From CAWAPS01 sp963783945 (GTDB lineage: Bacteria > Actinomycetota > Acidimicrobiia > Acidimicrobiales > Palsa-688), in the NCBI GenBank assembly GCA_963783945.1, contig CAWAPS010000002.1, forward strand, positions 496,001-560,000: a DNA stretch of 64,000 bases, in the 5' to 3' direction. Shown here piece by piece: positions 45,596-53,999 of this stretch. The position numbers were made by a program, and so were the translations under genes. Position 1 is the first letter of the stretch; the number at the start of each line of letters is the position of its first letter. Below the pieces are notes generated by a model. It was not told the DNA's origin, ran no database searches, and worked only from the letters and a program-made list of their open reading frames with translations.

Positions 45596-47068
45596 GTGGT
45601 GGACGATCGCTTGCTGTACCGGCAGGAGTTCTACATCGGCGGTGAGTGGTCCAAGCCCGCCGGCTCCGAAATCCTCGGGGTCATATCACCGGCAACCGAG
45701 CAGGTGATAGGCGAGGTCCCGATCGCCACCGACGATGACATCGACCGGGCGGTCGAATCGGCCCGCTCCGCCCTGGATGACGGCTCGTGGACCAGCATTG
45801 GCGCAGAGAGTCGGGCCGAGGTACTGCAGAAGGCAGCCGAGCTGCTCCGCCAGCGGGGCCCGGAGATAGCCGAGGTCACAACCGAGGAGATGGGCTGCGC
45901 CATGAGCCAGTCGCCTCAGGCCCAGACCGGGATGCTCGGCCCGGTGTTCGACTACTACGCCACCCTTATCCGATCGTTCCCTTTCGAGCGGAGGGTCGTG
46001 GACGGGGCCCGAGGCGGGTTGGTCACCATGGAGCCGGCCGGCGTAGTGGCCGCGATAGTGCCCTGGAACGCCCCGGTCACCATTGCTGCCTGGAAGGTCG
46101 CCCCCGCCCTGGCCGCCGGCTGTACCGTCGTGCTCAAGCCCCCGCCTGAAGCCCCCTTGAGCAACTTCATCCTGGCCGAGGCGCTGGAGGAGGCGGGTCT
46201 TCCCCCGGGGGTCCTGAACGTGGTGCCCGCCGGCCGGGAGGTGGGCGAGCACCTTGTCACCCATCCCGGGACCGACAAGATCGCCTTCACCGGCTCGACG
46301 GCTGTCGGCAAGCGCATCATGAGCGTCTGCTCGGAGCGCATGAAGCGGGTGTCCCTGGAACTCGGCGGTAAGTCCGCGGCACTGGTCCTGGATGATGCCG
46401 ACCTGGGACGGGTGATCCCCGCCATCGTCCATGGAGCCATGCACCTGTCGGGTCAGGTATGCGGGGCCCACACCCGCATCCTGGTTTCCCGTCCTCGTTA
46501 CGCCGAGGCCGTCGACGCCGCGGCAGCCGCGGCCGGGGCGGTCAAGGTAGGCGACCCCCACGATCCGGAGACCCTCGTAGGACCCCTGGTCGCCGAGCGC
46601 CAGCGGACCCGGGTGGAGGGTTACATCGCGCTGGCAAAAGAGGAGGGGGCCAAGGTGGCAGCAGGCGGGATACGCCCTCCCCATCTTCCTAGAGGGTGGT
46701 ACGTGGCCCCGACGATCCTGGCCAACGTCGACAACTCGGCGCGGGTGGCCCAGGAGGAGATCTTCGGACCCGTCCTGTCGTTCATCTCCTGCGACGGCGA
46801 AGAGGACGCCATCCGGCTGGCCAACGATTCCAGGTACGGGCTTTCCGGCGGTGTCTGGACGGCTGATCCCGAGCATGGACTGGGTGTGGCCCGCAGAATC
46901 AGGACGGGCAGCATCGCGGTGAACGGGAGCTACCCGCCATTCCCCCTTGTCCCGTTCGGTGGCTTCAAGGAGTCCGGCTACGGCCGGGAGCTCGGGCCGG
47001 AGGGCCTGAACAACTTCCTGGAGCCGCGCAGCATCGGCCTGCCACCCGCCCTGCTCCCGCTGTCGTAA
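45596..47068 (+). CDS. NAD(P)-dependent aldehyde dehydrogenase
   Basis: The protein has 490 residues with all classical features: IVPWNAPVTIAAWK, TGSTAVGK, the general base Glu in LELGGKSA near residue 254 and the nucleophile Cys in GQVCGAHT near 288. It oxidises an aldehyde to the acid, possibly the aldehyde released by the Ltp/DUF35-type cleavage. The GTG start follows GGGGAGGG; a second GTG three bases later is an alternative. It is preceded by an operator-like palindrome and convergent with the amidohydrolase at 47111. Confidence 0.88.
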   Translation: MVDDRLLYRQEFYIGGEWSKPAGSEILGVISPATEQVIGEVPIATDDDIDRAVESARSALDDGSWTSIGAESRAEVLQKAAELLRQRGPEIAEVTTEEMGCAMSQSPQAQTGMLGPVFDYYATLIRSFPFERRVVDGARGGLVTMEPAGVVAAIVPWNAPVTIAAWKVAPALAAGCTVVLKPPPEAPLSNFILAEALEEAGLPPGVLNVVPAGREVGEHLVTHPGTDKIAFTGSTAVGKRIMSVCSERMKRVSLELGGKSAALVLDDADLGRVIPAIVHGAMHLSGQVCGAHTRILVSRPRYAEAVDAAAAAAGAVKVGDPHDPETLVGPLVAERQRTRVEGYIALAKEEGAKVAAGGIRPPHLPRGWYVAPTILANVDNSARVAQEEIFGPVLSFISCDGEEDAIRLANDSRYGLSGGVWTADPEHGLGVARRIRTGSIAVNGSYPPFPLVPFGGFKESGYGRELGPEGLNNFLEPRSIGLPPALLPLS

Positions 47069-47110
47069 CCCCTTTGGTTTGGTTGATCCTTGTGTCGGGG
47101 TCCGGCGTTG

Positions 47111-48280
47111 TCAGCCGATGTGATACACCCGGCAGGCGTTGTCCTGCACGACCTTGCGCATGACCGCCTCTCCGACGATCTCGGTGTCGCGCCGGATCAC
47201 CTCGGCGGGGGCAGGAGCGGCGCTGGCCGGTCCCGGGGACAGGCTGGTCGGGTGGGGAAAGTCGGTCTCGAACATCACGTTGTCCTGGTACTTCGGCAGC
47301 AGTTCCAACGACTCCTTCTCGAACCAGAACATCGAGTACACCTGGCGCCGGAAGTACTCGCTCGGTAGGAGCCGATCGGGGTAGCGCACCGGCGCGTTGG
47401 CGTTGACCCACTGCCAGTCGAGCCCGTCGAGCAGGAACGGAATGTACCCGAATCCACTCTCCACCGAAACGAAGTCGAGGCGGGGAAACCGGTCGCACAG
47501 TCCGCTCGTCAGGAGCAGGCCGATGGTCCGGGCGTTACTGAGAAACGACATCGATGATCGGGCGGCATTGAAGGCCGGGTCGTATCCGTCCCGGTTCATG
47601 GCCTGCTCGATCTCCTCTCTCGTGTTCCCGACACCGACGTGGAAGTTGATCGGCATACCAAGCTCCTGGGCCTCGGCATAGACCGGGTCCCAGTGCGGGT
47701 CGGTGAAGTCAGGGAGCCCGTGCTTGTCGAGAGTCGCGGCCCACAGGACTCCGCGATGGCCCAGACCGTGGCAGCGGCGCAGCTCCTCGACGGTCGCCTC
47801 GAGATCCCAGAACGGCAGCACCGCGAGCGTGACGAAGCGGTCGGGATCGACCGATGCGAACTCCCGCTGGTAGTCGTTGTAGGTCCGCACGCACGCCAGC
47901 TTGAGCTCGTCGTCCGGAAGAGCCATGAAGGCATGACCTTCGAACGAGATCACGTTCGGGTACAGCACCTGGGCGTAAATGCCCTGACGATCCATGTACG
48001 CCAGCCGGGCCACGGCGTCGTAGCACGCCGGGTCAGCGTCCTCCAGGGTCGGTGGGCACGACGGCGGGAACTCCTTCCACCCGGCCATGCTGTAGTTGCC
48101 TACCAAGCTGCACCAGCGGTCCCCCACGGTCCAGCGCCAGGTGCCGGTTGGTTCGTGGCGCCGCACCCGGGGGGCCCGGTCGCGGAACCGTTCCGGAATC
48201 CTGGCCGTCCATAGATCCACTGGTTCGGTGAGGTGGGTGTCGGCGTCGATGACCCGGATGCCGGTGTCTGCGATAGCCAT
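47111..48280 (-). CDS. Amidohydrolase-2 family protein (paralogue of 24906-26120)
   Basis: The protein has 389 residues. VIDADTHLTEPVDLW near residue 10 carries the first metal ligands, NFHVGVG the middle His, and ETDFPHPTSLSPGPASA the late catalytic Asp. It is clearly homologous to the protein at 24906. I chose the ATG at 48280 because AAGGAG lies about 9 bases upstream. Upstream, in the region shared with the acyl-CoA ligase, are three tandem operator-like palindromes. Confidence 0.83.
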   Translation of the reverse strand: MAIADTGIRVIDADTHLTEPVDLWTARIPERFRDRAPRVRRHEPTGTWRWTVGDRWCSLVGNYSMAGWKEFPPSCPPTLEDADPACYDAVARLAYMDRQGIYAQVLYPNVISFEGHAFMALPDDELKLACVRTYNDYQREFASVDPDRFVTLAVLPFWDLEATVEELRRCHGLGHRGVLWAATLDKHGLPDFTDPHWDPVYAEAQELGMPINFHVGVGNTREEIEQAMNRDGYDPAFNAARSSMSFLSNARTIGLLLTSGLCDRFPRLDFVSVESGFGYIPFLLDGLDWQWVNANAPVRYPDRLLPSEYFRRQVYSMFWFEKESLELLPKYQDNVMFETDFPHPTSLSPGPASAAPAPAEVIRRDTEIVGEAVMRKVVQDNACRVYHIG

Positions 48281-48330
48281 GGTCCACTCCTTGCCCCGAT
48301 CACGATCCCGTATCGGCGATGTGTACCAAT

Positions 48331-48404
48331 ATAGTGAGCAGACGCTCACTCGGCAACATAGTGAGCAGACGCTCACTCGACAACATAGTGAACGCCCGCT
48401 CACT
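48331..48404. promoter_or_regulatory. Triple tandem operator array, 27-bp period
   Basis: Three 18-bp palindromes lie at 48333-48350 and 48360-48377 (both AGTGAGC-AGAC-GCTCACT, perfect arms) and 48387-48404 (AGTGAAC-GCCC-GCTCACT). Their starts are exactly 27 bases apart, and the spacers (CGGCAACAT, CGACAACAT) are almost identical. The array fills the divergent region between the amidohydrolase (48280, -) and the acyl-CoA ligase (48433, +). It defines the consensus for the weaker copies elsewhere. Confidence 0.85.
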
Positions 48405-48432
48405 GGACCCGCCGACCGGCTACGGTGACGAT

Positions 48433-50040
48433 ATGACTCCGGTCAGCCCTCGTCCCACGTTCGATCCCACCGAGACCCTGCCCCGGGCGGTCCGAGAGTG
48501 GGCGGAGCGCCAGCCCGACCGCCTGTACCTTCGCGACGTCCACGGAGCGTCGCGCACCTACGGCCAGTTCCACCATGCCGCCCTGCGCTGGGCCGACGCG
48601 TTCAGGCAAGCCGGCATCCGGCCTGGGGACAGCGTGCCAACCATGGTCCGGACCTCGATCATGGCCGAGGAGCACTGGTTGGGCCTCGGCTGGCTGCGCG
48701 CCGTCCAGACCGGGGTGAACATCGACTTCCGGGGCCGGATGCTGGCCTACGTGCTGACCAACTGCCAGGCGACGCGGATGATCTGCGCCCGCGAGTTCCT
48801 GGACCGGATCGCCGAGATCGCGGGCGACGTCGAGCGGCTGGAGCTGATCGTGGTGGCCGACGCCCAGCCGTCCGAGCTCCCTGCCGGCTTTCCCGTGCCC
48901 CTCGTTACGGCCGGCGAGCTGTGGGAGGCGGCCGGGCCGGCGACCGACCTCGAGGTTCCCCAGCGGCACGAAACTGCCTGCATCAGCTACACGTCCGGTA
49001 CGACCGGGCCGTCCAAAGGGGTCCTCGTGCCGTGGGGTCGTCTGTGGCCGAACGATTGCTGGATCGATATGTCCGCCGACGACGTCTACTACTGCCCGTT
49101 CCCCGTGTTCCACCTGTCCGGGATGCTGCCTCTCGCCTGGTTGGGGTTCCCCGGCGGCCAGGTCGTGCTCCGCGACTCGTTCAAGACCCGGTTCTTCTGG
49201 GACGACATCCGGTCCTTCGGATGCACCGTCACTGCCCTGATCCCGGCCATGATGAACTGGCTGCTCGATCAACCCCCGCAGCCCGACGATTTCGACAACC
49301 CGCTGCGCTACGTCGCCGGAGCCCCGGTGGTGCCCCGGGTGGACGACTTCAAGAAACGTTTCGGCATACAGATGCGGACCAACTTCGGCAACACCGAGGT
49401 GGGCACGCCCCTGTACGCCGGCCCCGACGTAACGGCCGGCCGGGAATCGACGGGCAAGTGGGTCACGTCCGGCTACCAGGTGCGCGTGGCTGACGAACAC
49501 GATTACGACGTGCCGGCCGGCGAGGTCGGCGAATTGCTGGTGCGTACGGATGAACCGTGGCGCATGATGGCGGGCTACTTCGGTATGCCGGAAAAGACGG
49601 CGGAGGCCTGGCGCAACGGCTGGTTCCACACCGGCGACGGGGTGGTGCGCGACGAGCGAGACCGCTACCACTTCGTGGACCGGATCAAGGATTCGATCCG
49701 CCGCAGGGGCGAGAACATCTCGTCCATGGAGGTCGAGTCCTACGTCAACGAGCATCCCGCCGTCTCCGAAACCGCCGCCATCGCCGTGCCTTCCGAGCAC
49801 GGCGAGGACGAAGTCAAGGTCTGTGTCGTCCTGCACGAGGACCAGCACGTCGCTCATTCCGAGCTTCGCCAGTTCCTGGCTGCCCGCATGCCCGATTTCA
49901 TGCTCCCGCGCTACATCGAGTACATCCGGGACCCGGAACGGACCGAAGCCATGAAACGGGTCAAGAAACCGCCGCTGCGGGTCAACCCGATCAACGCGAA
50001 CACGTGGGACGCCCTGGGCCCCACCCCGTCTGCAAAGTGA
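48433..50040 (+). CDS. Acyl-CoA ligase (AMP-forming, CaiC-like)
   Basis: The protein has 535 residues. ISYTSGTTGPSKG lies near 183-195, YVAGAPVVPR near 296, FGNTEVGTP near 318, the hinge FHTGDGVVRDERDRYHFVDRIKD near 400-420, and a late Lys region AMKRVKKPPLR. The closest style is crotonobetaine/carnitine-CoA ligase-like enzymes. I chose the ATG at 48433; the frame is open upstream only because it reads through the operator repeats. It opens the second catabolic module, followed by the DUF35 and thiolase genes. Confidence 0.86.
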   Translation: MTPVSPRPTFDPTETLPRAVREWAERQPDRLYLRDVHGASRTYGQFHHAALRWADAFRQAGIRPGDSVPTMVRTSIMAEEHWLGLGWLRAVQTGVNIDFRGRMLAYVLTNCQATRMICAREFLDRIAEIAGDVERLELIVVADAQPSELPAGFPVPLVTAGELWEAAGPATDLEVPQRHETACISYTSGTTGPSKGVLVPWGRLWPNDCWIDMSADDVYYCPFPVFHLSGMLPLAWLGFPGGQVVLRDSFKTRFFWDDIRSFGCTVTALIPAMMNWLLDQPPQPDDFDNPLRYVAGAPVVPRVDDFKKRFGIQMRTNFGNTEVGTPLYAGPDVTAGRESTGKWVTSGYQVRVADEHDYDVPAGEVGELLVRTDEPWRMMAGYFGMPEKTAEAWRNGWFHTGDGVVRDERDRYHFVDRIKDSIRRRGENISSMEVESYVNEHPAVSETAAIAVPSEHGEDEVKVCVVLHEDQHVAHSELRQFLAARMPDFMLPRYIEYIRDPERTEAMKRVKKPPLRVNPINANTWDALGPTPSAK

Positions 50041-50053
50041 GCGTATACTCTCG
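50036..50053. promoter_or_regulatory. Operator-like site, site 11
   Basis: AGTGAGC-GTAT-ACTCTCG has a perfect left arm and a partial right arm, resembling site 8. It overlaps the stop codon of the acyl-CoA ligase and precedes the DUF35 gene at 50068, so it could separate control of the two. Confidence 0.45.
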
Positions 50054-50067
50054 AATCAAGCCGGAGG

Positions 50068-50529
50068 ATGGAGGTCGAGCAGGTGGACGCGACTACAGGC
50101 ATACCCCCCTCCGTGTCCGAGGAGACCGAGGGATTCTGGGCGGCCGCGGCTGAGGGCCGGCTGGTAGTCGAGCGCTGCGACTCGTGCGGCTCGTACTCGT
50201 TTCCCCCGAGGGGTATGTGCCGGACCTGCCGGGGCCGCTCGATGAGCCCGGTCGAGGTCACGGGCAGGGGGCGGATATACAGCTACACCGTCAACTACCA
50301 ACGTTGGCTACCCGACCTCGAGGTGCCGTACGCCATCGTCCTGGTGGAGTTCCCTGACTATCCCGGCATCCGCGTGGTGGGGCGGCTGCGGGGATGTGAA
50401 CCGGAGGACATCGCGATAGACGATGAGGTTGAAGTGGGCTTCGAGCCCGGTCCCGGTGGCTATGCCATCCCCAGCTTCGTGGCGATCAAGGCCGGGGCGA
50501 CCCGCTCGATGCCCTCAGCCTCCGCCTGA
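50068..50529 (+). CDS. DUF35/OB-fold zinc-ribbon protein
   Basis: The protein has 153 residues. CDSC and CRTC near 36-53 form the rubredoxin-like ribbon (with SFPPRGM between), followed by an OB-fold with VTGRGRIYSYTVNYQRW and FPDYPGIRVVGRL. It is the standard small DUF35 partner of Ltp-type thiolase-fold proteins. GGAGG lies just upstream of the ATG. Its stop overlaps the ATG of the thiolase-fold gene by one base (50529), consistent with a two-subunit enzyme. Confidence 0.85.
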   Translation: MEVEQVDATTGIPPSVSEETEGFWAAAAEGRLVVERCDSCGSYSFPPRGMCRTCRGRSMSPVEVTGRGRIYSYTVNYQRWLPDLEVPYAIVLVEFPDYPGIRVVGRLRGCEPEDIAIDDEVEVGFEPGPGGYAIPSFVAIKAGATRSMPSASA

Positions 50530-51710
50530 TGGCAACCGAGTACCTGGAGCAGCGAGCCGTCCTCTCCGGCGTCGGGCAGTCGGCCATCGGCCGTCAGCTT
50601 TCGGCCTCGGGATTCCAGCTCACCCTCGACGCCATCATGGCAGCCGTCGACGACGCCGGCCTGACCATCGACGACATCGACGGCTTGGCCATGTTCCCCG
50701 GCGGCGGTAAGGCCAACCTGCCTGGATATGCCAATGGCAACCTGTACGAGATCCAGGACGCCCTGAGGATCACGACGACCTGGCGCCAGGGCCAGGTCGA
50801 AGGCATGAGCCTCCCGTTCTACGGACCGGCCCAGGCCGTGGCCACCGGCCAGGCCAGGCACGTGGTCGTGTGGCGCACCGTGAAAGAGGGCAGCGCGGCC
50901 CGCAACGCCGGGGGCCGGCCGGCCTACGGGTCCATCCATCCGGCGGCCGAGGGCCCCCTCGCCTGGCTCCTGCCCGTCGGGGCCCTGTCCCCGGTCTGCC
51001 ACGTGGCACCCTATGCGACCCGGTACATGCACGAATTCGGCGTCACCCGGGATCAGCTCGGGTGGATCCCGGTCGTTCAGCGAGCCCATGCCGGCCTCAA
51101 TCCGAACGCGGTGTACCGCAGCCCGCTCACCCTCGAGGACTATCTCGAGTCCCGGATGATCTCCACGCCTATCTGCCTCTTCGACTGCGACGTTCCCGTC
51201 GACGGCTCGACGGCCATCGTGGTGTCGGCCCTGGACACGGTTGCCGACCTACGGGCGCCCGTTCGTATCGCCGCTATGGCGGGCGTCGTCGACGACCGTC
51301 CTTCCTGGGAGCAGTGGCGGGACTTCGGCCGAGTCGGCCATGCGACCGGCACGGCGATGTGGAACCGCACCGACCTCCGGCCCCTCGACGTGGACGTGGC
51401 CCAGCTCTACGACGGGTTCACCATAGAGGCGGTGTGGTGGTTGGAGGCCATGGGCTTCTGCGGGGCTGGCGAGGCCGGGGGATTCGTCGAGGGGGGCAAG
51501 CGCATCTCGATCGGCGGGGAGCTGCCGCTGAACACGTGGGGCGGCCAGCTGTCGGGCGGACGCCTGCACGCCGGCTTCGGGCATACCGCGGAAGCGGTCC
51601 GGCAGTTGCGGGGCGAGGCAGGCGACAGACAGGTGGCGGGCGCCGAGGTGGGGCTCGTGACCAATGTTGGGGGATTCGAGGCCGGAGCCGCCCTCCTTAC
51701 GTGTTGGTAG
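50529..51710 (+). CDS. Thiolase-fold lipid-transfer/retro-aldolase-like protein (paralogue of 41207-42382)
   Basis: The protein has 393 residues. Like its paralogue it lacks the thiolase nucleophile Cys (EGMSLPFYGPAQAVATG) but keeps LFDCDVPVDGSTAIVVS, AQLYDGFTIEAVWWLEAMGFC and GGELPLNTWGGQLSGGRL. By analogy with Ltp2 it could cleave a beta-hydroxyacyl-CoA or otherwise branched acyl-CoA together with the DUF35 protein, releasing propionyl-CoA or acetyl-CoA. The substrate is not deducible. Confidence 0.82.
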   Translation: MATEYLEQRAVLSGVGQSAIGRQLSASGFQLTLDAIMAAVDDAGLTIDDIDGLAMFPGGGKANLPGYANGNLYEIQDALRITTTWRQGQVEGMSLPFYGPAQAVATGQARHVVVWRTVKEGSAARNAGGRPAYGSIHPAAEGPLAWLLPVGALSPVCHVAPYATRYMHEFGVTRDQLGWIPVVQRAHAGLNPNAVYRSPLTLEDYLESRMISTPICLFDCDVPVDGSTAIVVSALDTVADLRAPVRIAAMAGVVDDRPSWEQWRDFGRVGHATGTAMWNRTDLRPLDVDVAQLYDGFTIEAVWWLEAMGFCGAGEAGGFVEGGKRISIGGELPLNTWGGQLSGGRLHAGFGHTAEAVRQLRGEAGDRQVAGAEVGLVTNVGGFEAGAALLTCW

Positions 51711-51741
51711 TCGGTGGCGAGTGGACAAAGACAAGGGGACG

Positions 51742-52581
51742 ATGATGGTCGAACGCGCTGGACGGGTCGAAGGGAAGGTGGCGATTGTCACGGGGGCGGG
51801 ATCGACACCTGGCCCGGGCATCGGCACGGGCAAGGCCAGCGCGGTTGTGCTGGCCCGGGAGGGCGCCCGGGTCCTGCTGGTGGACCTGTACCCGGAGCGA
51901 GCCGAAGAGACCCGGAAGATGATCCTCGAGGAGGGCGGCCAGGCCGAGGTCTTCGCCGCCGATGTCACCCAGGCCGCCCAGGCCGAGGCCATGGTGAAAG
52001 CCGCGGTCGAAGCCTTCGGCACGCTCGACATCCTCGTCAACAACATAGGCCTGGCCCAGCTCGGGACGGTCGTGGACACCACCGAGGAGGCGTGGGACCG
52101 GGCGCTGGACATCAACCTGCGTACCGTTTTCCTCGCGTCCAAGTACTCGGTGCCGGTCATGGCGGAGAAAGGTGCCGGTGCCATTGTCAACATCTCATCC
52201 ATATCGGCTCTTCGGGGCGACGGAACGGTGGCCTACTCGGCGGCCAAGGGCGGCATCATCGCCATGACGATCGACATGGCCTATTCCCATGGCCGCCAGG
52301 GGATCCGGGTCAACGCGATCGCTCCCGGCCACATCACCACCCCAATGGTCATGTCGGTTTCCGCTCCCGGGCCGCGCGCCGATTTCATGAACCAGATGCG
52401 GTCCGAAGCCGGCCTGCTAGGAACGCCGGGGGACGGCTGGGACGTGGGTTGGGCGGTTGGGTTCCTCGCGAGTGACGAGGCCCGGTGGATAACTGGCGCC
52501 GTCCTCCCCGTCGAATCCGGAGTGCTGAGCGTCACCCCGTTGATGATGGCCCCCTACCTGCGGGCCATACCCGAGCCCTAG
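51742..52581 (+). CDS. Short-chain dehydrogenase/reductase
   Basis: The protein has 279 residues. The cofactor loop is unusually long (TGAGSTPGPGIGTGKASAVV near 17-36) with an insertion between the glycines. NNIG lies near 97, the catalytic Ser in VNISSIS and YSAAK near 165-169. It probably oxidises a hydroxy intermediate of the pathway. GGGGA precedes tandem ATG codons at 51742 and 51745; the first is used. It sits 31 bases after the thiolase-fold gene. Confidence 0.85.
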   Translation: MMVERAGRVEGKVAIVTGAGSTPGPGIGTGKASAVVLAREGARVLLVDLYPERAEETRKMILEEGGQAEVFAADVTQAAQAEAMVKAAVEAFGTLDILVNNIGLAQLGTVVDTTEEAWDRALDINLRTVFLASKYSVPVMAEKGAGAIVNISSISALRGDGTVAYSAAKGGIIAMTIDMAYSHGRQGIRVNAIAPGHITTPMVMSVSAPGPRADFMNQMRSEAGLLGTPGDGWDVGWAVGFLASDEARWITGAVLPVESGVLSVTPLMMAPYLRAIPEP

Positions 52582-52594
52582 GTACTCTCCCGGG

Positions 52595-53461
52595 ATGGCA
52601 ACCGCGAAGATCGATGGTCTTTCGATCGCGTACGAGGTGAGCGGCCAAGGGCGCCCATGGGTCATCACTCCCGGCGGCCGCTTCAGCAAGGACTCGCCCG
52701 GCGTTCGGGAGCTGGCTGAGGCGCTGGCCGGGGCGGGCAACCGGGTACTTATCTGGGACCGGCCCAACTGTGGAGAGTCGGATGTGTGCTTCACCGGCTC
52801 CTCCGAGTCGGCCATGCAGGCCGACGTCCTCGCGGGTTTGCTAGCCCACCTCGACATGACCCCGGCTGTGATTGCGGGAGGATCGGGAGGGGCTCGGGTA
52901 TCCCTGCTGACCGCCGCTCGCCACCGGGAGGCGGCGTCCGCCCTGGCCATGTGGTGGATAAGCGGCGGAGTTTTCGGCCTGCTTTCCCTCGGCACCCACT
53001 ACTGCCGGGGGTCCATCCGGGCGGCGTGGGACGGGGGCATGGAGGCGGTGGTGGCGCTGCCGGAGTGGGCGGAGGTGCTGGAACGCAACCCGGGTAACCG
53101 GCCGCGTTTTCTCGATCAGGATCGCAACGAGTTCATCGCCACGTTCGAGCAGTGGATGCTCGCCTACTGCCCGTGTGGCACAGACCTGGTTCCCGGCCTG
53201 CCCGAGGAGGCGGCCCGAAAGCTTGACATCCCGACCCTCGTCCTGCTCAGCGGCACCACCGACCTGAGCCACCGCCGCGAGACCTCCGAGCAGGTGGCGT
53301 CAGTGCTCCCGAATGCCCGGCTGGTGGAGCCGCCCTGGGGTGACAACGAATGGAACGAACGCTCCTCGGACCGGCCGGGAGGGCAGGGTGATGGCCTGTT
53401 CGCGGGCTGGCCCCGACTGGCTCCATTGCTGCTCGATTGGGCCGCCGGGAATCCCGTCTGA
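52595..53461 (+). CDS. Alpha/beta hydrolase (paralogue of 32634-33500)
   Basis: The protein has 288 residues with the nucleophile elbow VIAGGSGGARVS near 97, an early ITPGGRFSKDSPG, and a late PNARLVEPPWGDNEW region. Comparison with 32634 shows conserved PGGRFSKD, WDRPNCGESDV, GMEAVVALPEW and NPGNR. Both paralogues occur beside an acyl-CoA ligase module, so they probably act on related substrates, perhaps as C-C bond hydrolases or thioesterases. The ATG lies 14 bases after the SDR stop. Confidence 0.83.
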   Translation: MATAKIDGLSIAYEVSGQGRPWVITPGGRFSKDSPGVRELAEALAGAGNRVLIWDRPNCGESDVCFTGSSESAMQADVLAGLLAHLDMTPAVIAGGSGGARVSLLTAARHREAASALAMWWISGGVFGLLSLGTHYCRGSIRAAWDGGMEAVVALPEWAEVLERNPGNRPRFLDQDRNEFIATFEQWMLAYCPCGTDLVPGLPEEAARKLDIPTLVLLSGTTDLSHRRETSEQVASVLPNARLVEPPWGDNEWNERSSDRPGGQGDGLFAGWPRLAPLLLDWAAGNPV

Positions 53462-53462
53462 A

Positions 53463-53987
53463 TTGAGCGCCGCCCATTCGCGCGCGGTCGACGCCATTCG
53501 TGCCCTGGCGGCCACGGTCGCCCGCAACTCCGTGTCTCCATCCGAGCTGAGTGCGCTGCTCGACGTGCAGGAGCGGTTGGGGTCCCCGACGCCCAAGACG
53601 CCGCCGCCCGCAGGCGAGATCCGTTCGTATCACAACACCGATCCTTTCTTCCCGGACGTCAGCTACGACGTGGACGAGCAAGGGCTGAGGGGACGGGTTT
53701 GCTTCGCCCCCCTCTTCGAAGGGGTGGGAGGGGTGGTGCATGGAGGGTTTGTGGCCGCGGTCTTCGATCACGCCCTCGGCTCGGCCGCCCTCGCCCTCGC
53801 GATCAGCCGGACCGCCTCGCTGACCGTCGACTACCGGTCTCCAGCGTTGATCGAGCGGGACCTGGAGCTGTCCGCCCGGGTCGAGCGGGTCGAAAGCCGC
53901 AAGCTCTGGGTGGTGGGACGTATCAACGACGGGGACACCACGTGCGCCGAGGCTCGGGGCCTGTTCCTCTCGGTGCCCTCGTACTGA
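53463..53987 (+). CDS. Hotdog-fold thioesterase (PaaI/4HBT-like)
   Basis: The protein has about 174 residues. The PaaI-type signature GGVVHGGFVAAVFDHALG near 97-114 includes the catalytic region, and TASLTVDYRSPALIERDL is the partner strand. It should hydrolyse an acyl-CoA thioester, perhaps to recycle stalled CoA esters. The TTG at 53463 is chosen because it directly follows the hydrolase stop; the frame is open further upstream (an ATG at 53391 would overlap that gene). It is convergent with the CoA-transferase at 54000. Confidence 0.72.
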   Translation: MSAAHSRAVDAIRALAATVARNSVSPSELSALLDVQERLGSPTPKTPPPAGEIRSYHNTDPFFPDVSYDVDEQGLRGRVCFAPLFEGVGGVVHGGFVAAVFDHALGSAALALAISRTASLTVDYRSPALIERDLELSARVERVESRKLWVVGRINDGDTTCAEARGLFLSVPSY

Positions 53988-53999
53988 GCCGGCCTATGG

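Noticed and set aside
48331..48404. Short CRISPR-like array
   Set aside because: The spacers are nearly identical to one another and only 9 bases long, the repeats are palindromic, and no cas genes are present; tandem operators fit better.
48319..48432. N-terminal extension of the acyl-CoA ligase (and of the amidohydrolase on the other strand) through the repeat array
   Set aside because: The translated sequence is just the repeated operator read in frame and does not resemble either family; internal starts agree with homologues.
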